From Prostheceraeus crozeri (Eukaryota; Platyhelminthes; Polycladida; Euryleptidae): 64,000 nucleotides of DNA. The stretch's first letter is position 1. The number at the start of each line of letters is the position of its first letter. Location: NCBI GenBank assembly GCA_907163375.1, contig CAJQUW010011624.1:1-64000 (forward strand), written 5' to 3'. Under the pieces are notes generated by a model, which searched no databases, was not told where the DNA came from, and saw only the letters and a list, made by a program, of their open reading frames with translations. This document shows positions 61,915 through 64,000 of the stretch, piece by piece. The translations under genes were made by a program, and so were the position numbers.

Positions 61915-62760
61915 TTTAGTTGATCCCGGGATTACACGCTCCATCCTGGGATCGAGAAATATAGGAGCATACCAGCTTTAGCTACAAATAAAATGGCAAG
62001 TCAGTCAAAACCATTTCTTCCATGCATTATGCTAGCAGATTGGGATTCCAAAATCCCGAAGAATCTCGATTTTTTTACCCCTTTGCCTGCAAGTTAAGCT
62101 AATGCTGTAAAGAAAAATGTGATCAAATGAGAAGAATTTTTATTGAACAACTCTTCTTGAGCTGGTTTTTCTCGATCACGGGATCGAATTTTAACCACAG
62201 GCTAATAAGTGAATAAAAACAGTGGTCTGAGCAATTATCTCGATTCCTTATCCCAGGATTGTGCATTTCACCAACATTCATCCTTAAACTGGCTATGCTT
62301 GCAAATAGCAGGCTCGAATTCAACTCTCTACCATTAATCAAAAACTCTCATCTATCGGTTGCTGAAAATGCAGCGTCGACGGTTATATTGTAGTGTGAAG
62401 TGCGTGTGAATTTGTAGAACATGTATCTTCATCACAGCAAAGTTTTCTTGCTTTAGACAGAATTCTGTTATTTTGCTAAAGTCTCAATCCCGGAACTTTG
62501 ACCGTCTTTTTCCCGCGATTGACAGTCCGGGTGTAGGCCTCAATCCGTTGATTGGAAGCCCTAGTGGAGACCCGGGATTTGGATTGACAAAATATAAGCT
62601 CACTAACAACGAATAAAATGGCAAAATAATCAACATCATGTCGATTTACCCCAATCACTATTCTGGCAGACTGGGATTCTAACACACCCGGAGAATCCCA
62701 TTCTCGGAATTGTGTTTTCCACCATACACTGATAATCAATGATAACAAATGTAGGTTCAT
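61915..62760 (-). mobile_element. CCCGGGATT-rich repeat element, copy 2 (reverse orientation)
   Basis: It shares with 12876-14234, in reverse complement, the block around AAGCTAATGCTG, the following ATCAAATGAGAAGAATTTTT region and the recurring GATCCCGGGAT/CAATCCCGG motifs (61922, 61946, 62170, 62490). The ends are not defined. Confidence 0.5.
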
Positions 62761-62917
62761 TCTTTTATTGGTCATTTTGCTTGCATTTTGTGAATAGCAA
62801 TTTTGTTAACATATAGCAGCTTCCATGAGGCCGAGCTGTTATTTATCCGCTCTCATTCTTTTTGTGCTGAGTGTTTAGCAAGAATGCAGAGTGTACCTAT
62901 ATTAAAAGTCTTAGGTT

Positions 62918-62992
62918 TCACCCGACAAAGGTTCGATCCAAGGTCTCCCGGACGTGGAGCGAACACTCTACCACAAGGCCACAGCGCCGGTG
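62918..62992 (-). repeat. tRNA-derived SINE head, minus strand
   Basis: On the minus strand, CGCTGTGGCCTTGTGGTAGA gives a good A box (TGGCCTTGTGG, plus 62971-62981). GGATCGAACC gives a B-box-like element (plus 62930-62939) at tRNA spacing, with a CGGGAGACC stretch between them as in many invertebrate SINEs. A body or tail was not delimited. Confidence 0.6.
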
Positions 62993-63012
62993 CAATAGAC
63001 ATCTGTATAGAG

Positions 63013-63645
63013 CCGTGGTGGGCAGTCAAGTAGTAATAGCAGGCCACAAGCATTGTCCCGTGAGAGGCAATAGTAAGCTTGAAATTATTTTATTCTGCAC
63101 TTCCAAGCATACCGTGTACATGCACGTACTTTTTTATTACTCTATATGAGTAATGAAAAAAGAATGGGCCTAATTTATTACAGAAGATTATGTTTAGTGT
63201 TATTGAATTATGTTGATGACAATGTTCTCCACGTGCGGTGTATCTATTCGCTTTATAATGTAGGTACATTCCGTAAAATTGAAAATAACATAAATTGTTC
63301 AACTACATGTACGTGTGCATTCGTCAAACAGACATAAACGGCTTTCAAAACCACACATAGGCTCCACAAACGATGCTCGTATACATGATAATGCCATTCG
63401 AGCACAAAATACTAAGCAAATTGGTGTAGTGGTATACAAATAACATCCAGCAAAAACACATGAAAGTTGGCTGAACAAAAGCTGGCTTGTAAATATTACG
63501 TCTTCATACGGCTAGATTTCGTCATACGTAGCCTACCTATCTTTGCATGTGCGAGCGTACATGTATATAATAGGCTAATGCACTTACGTAGTGAAGCATG
63601 CTCATCATGGCATCGAACGCGTGTCTTTATATAGAAATTCGTCTG
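63013..63645 (+). mobile_element. hAT MITE with GTGGGCA-type end, copy 3
   Basis: It starts CGTGGTGGGCAGTCAAG and aligns with 9951 and 45013: the GAAATTATTTTATTC block, AACGGCTTTCAAAACC, GGCTCCACAAACG and the CATGCTCATCATGGCATCGA block near its end. Its right terminus is not found. It lacks the 3.2-kb insertion carried by the 45013 copy. Confidence 0.65.
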
Positions 63646-64000
63646 TTTCTCTATTCCTTCTCTCATTAAATAACTATATCACAACAAGTTCATGTAACCA
63701 ATTTAGCAAATTTTATACGCGTCCTTTACAACCGTCGTGGAGATGAAGAAGCTCTAACATAATGTCTACTTTATGCGGTCCTGACTTTTCAGTTATACCA
63801 TCCCTTCTACGTTTTCGCCGTGGTGTGTCCTGCTTCGAAGTGACTCTTCCATGCAGAGTGACTGCGCCCCAAGATGTCAAGAACGCATCCCCTCAATCAA
63901 TTTCTCATTATTTAACTGAGCGAACACAACAACCGCATCATAATTCACTTTTCGTCATTCACTGACTGTTGAACATGAGGTTAATCGATCATCGTCTTTA
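63646..64000. other. Unassigned end of the window
   Basis: Nothing recognisable. The open frame at 63762-63965 has no known motif. Confidence 0.35.

Overview
The window is AT-rich animal DNA: sparse spliced coding sequence, canonical splice sites, many interspersed repeats and a satellite array. The style (many non-autonomous hAT elements, a jockey-like LINE, tRNA-derived repeats, small introns full of transposons) suggests a marine invertebrate, but nothing here fixes the phylum. There is no bacterial operon structure, no CRISPR array and no recognisable retrovirus, LTR element or Polinton.

The best host gene is a two-exon Bcl-2 family gene on the minus strand (exon 1 at 12106-11540, exon 2 at 7641-7486). 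Together the exons encode about 240 residues with BH3, BH1 and BH2 motifs and a C-terminal hydrophobic anchor. The 3.9 kb phase-0 intron lies directly after the BH2 Gly-Gly-Trp, where BCL2 and BCL-X also carry an intron, and it has collected at least three transposons. Weaker host candidates on the same strand are a two-exon small reading frame (21027-20944 and 19717-19637), a possible second Bcl-2-like exon (53187-52951) and an orphan helical reading frame (56680-56341).

Layout: 0.6-3.8 kb, a 326-bp satellite array with diverged edges; 3.8-4.1 kb, a 22-bp minisatellite and satellite relics; 7.3-12.1 kb, the Bcl-2 gene; 12.9-14.2 kb, a CCCGGGATT-rich repeat; 15.1-17.3 kb, hAT MITEs; 21.1-29.4 kb, a nest of hAT-like elements in which target-site duplications give the order of insertion and which includes a decayed 3.07-kb hAT with transposase; 30.3-31.8 kb, a broken LINE; 31.9-32.8 and 56.7-57.5 kb, two copies of a composite repeat, one with a tRNA-Thr-like head; 33.5-33.9 kb, a long palindrome; 34.5-35.9 kb, another hAT; 40.3-41.1 kb, a higher-order simple repeat; 42.1-43.3 kb, a probable hAT; 45.0-49.1 kb, a second nest (MITE containing a 3.2-kb element that holds a mariner-like remnant and a GGGCCC minisatellite with an inverted block); 50.7-53.7 kb, a recurring TGTCCGTCCGACA motif; 59.8-61.0 kb, a foldback arm followed by a 780-bp tract almost without G; 61.7-63.6 kb, a small hAT MITE, a second CCCGGGATT copy, a tRNA-type SINE and a third copy of the 45-kb MITE. 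The remaining intervals are unassigned AT-rich DNA.

All assignments were made by eye from motifs, reading frames, inverted repeats and flanking duplications; no database search was run.
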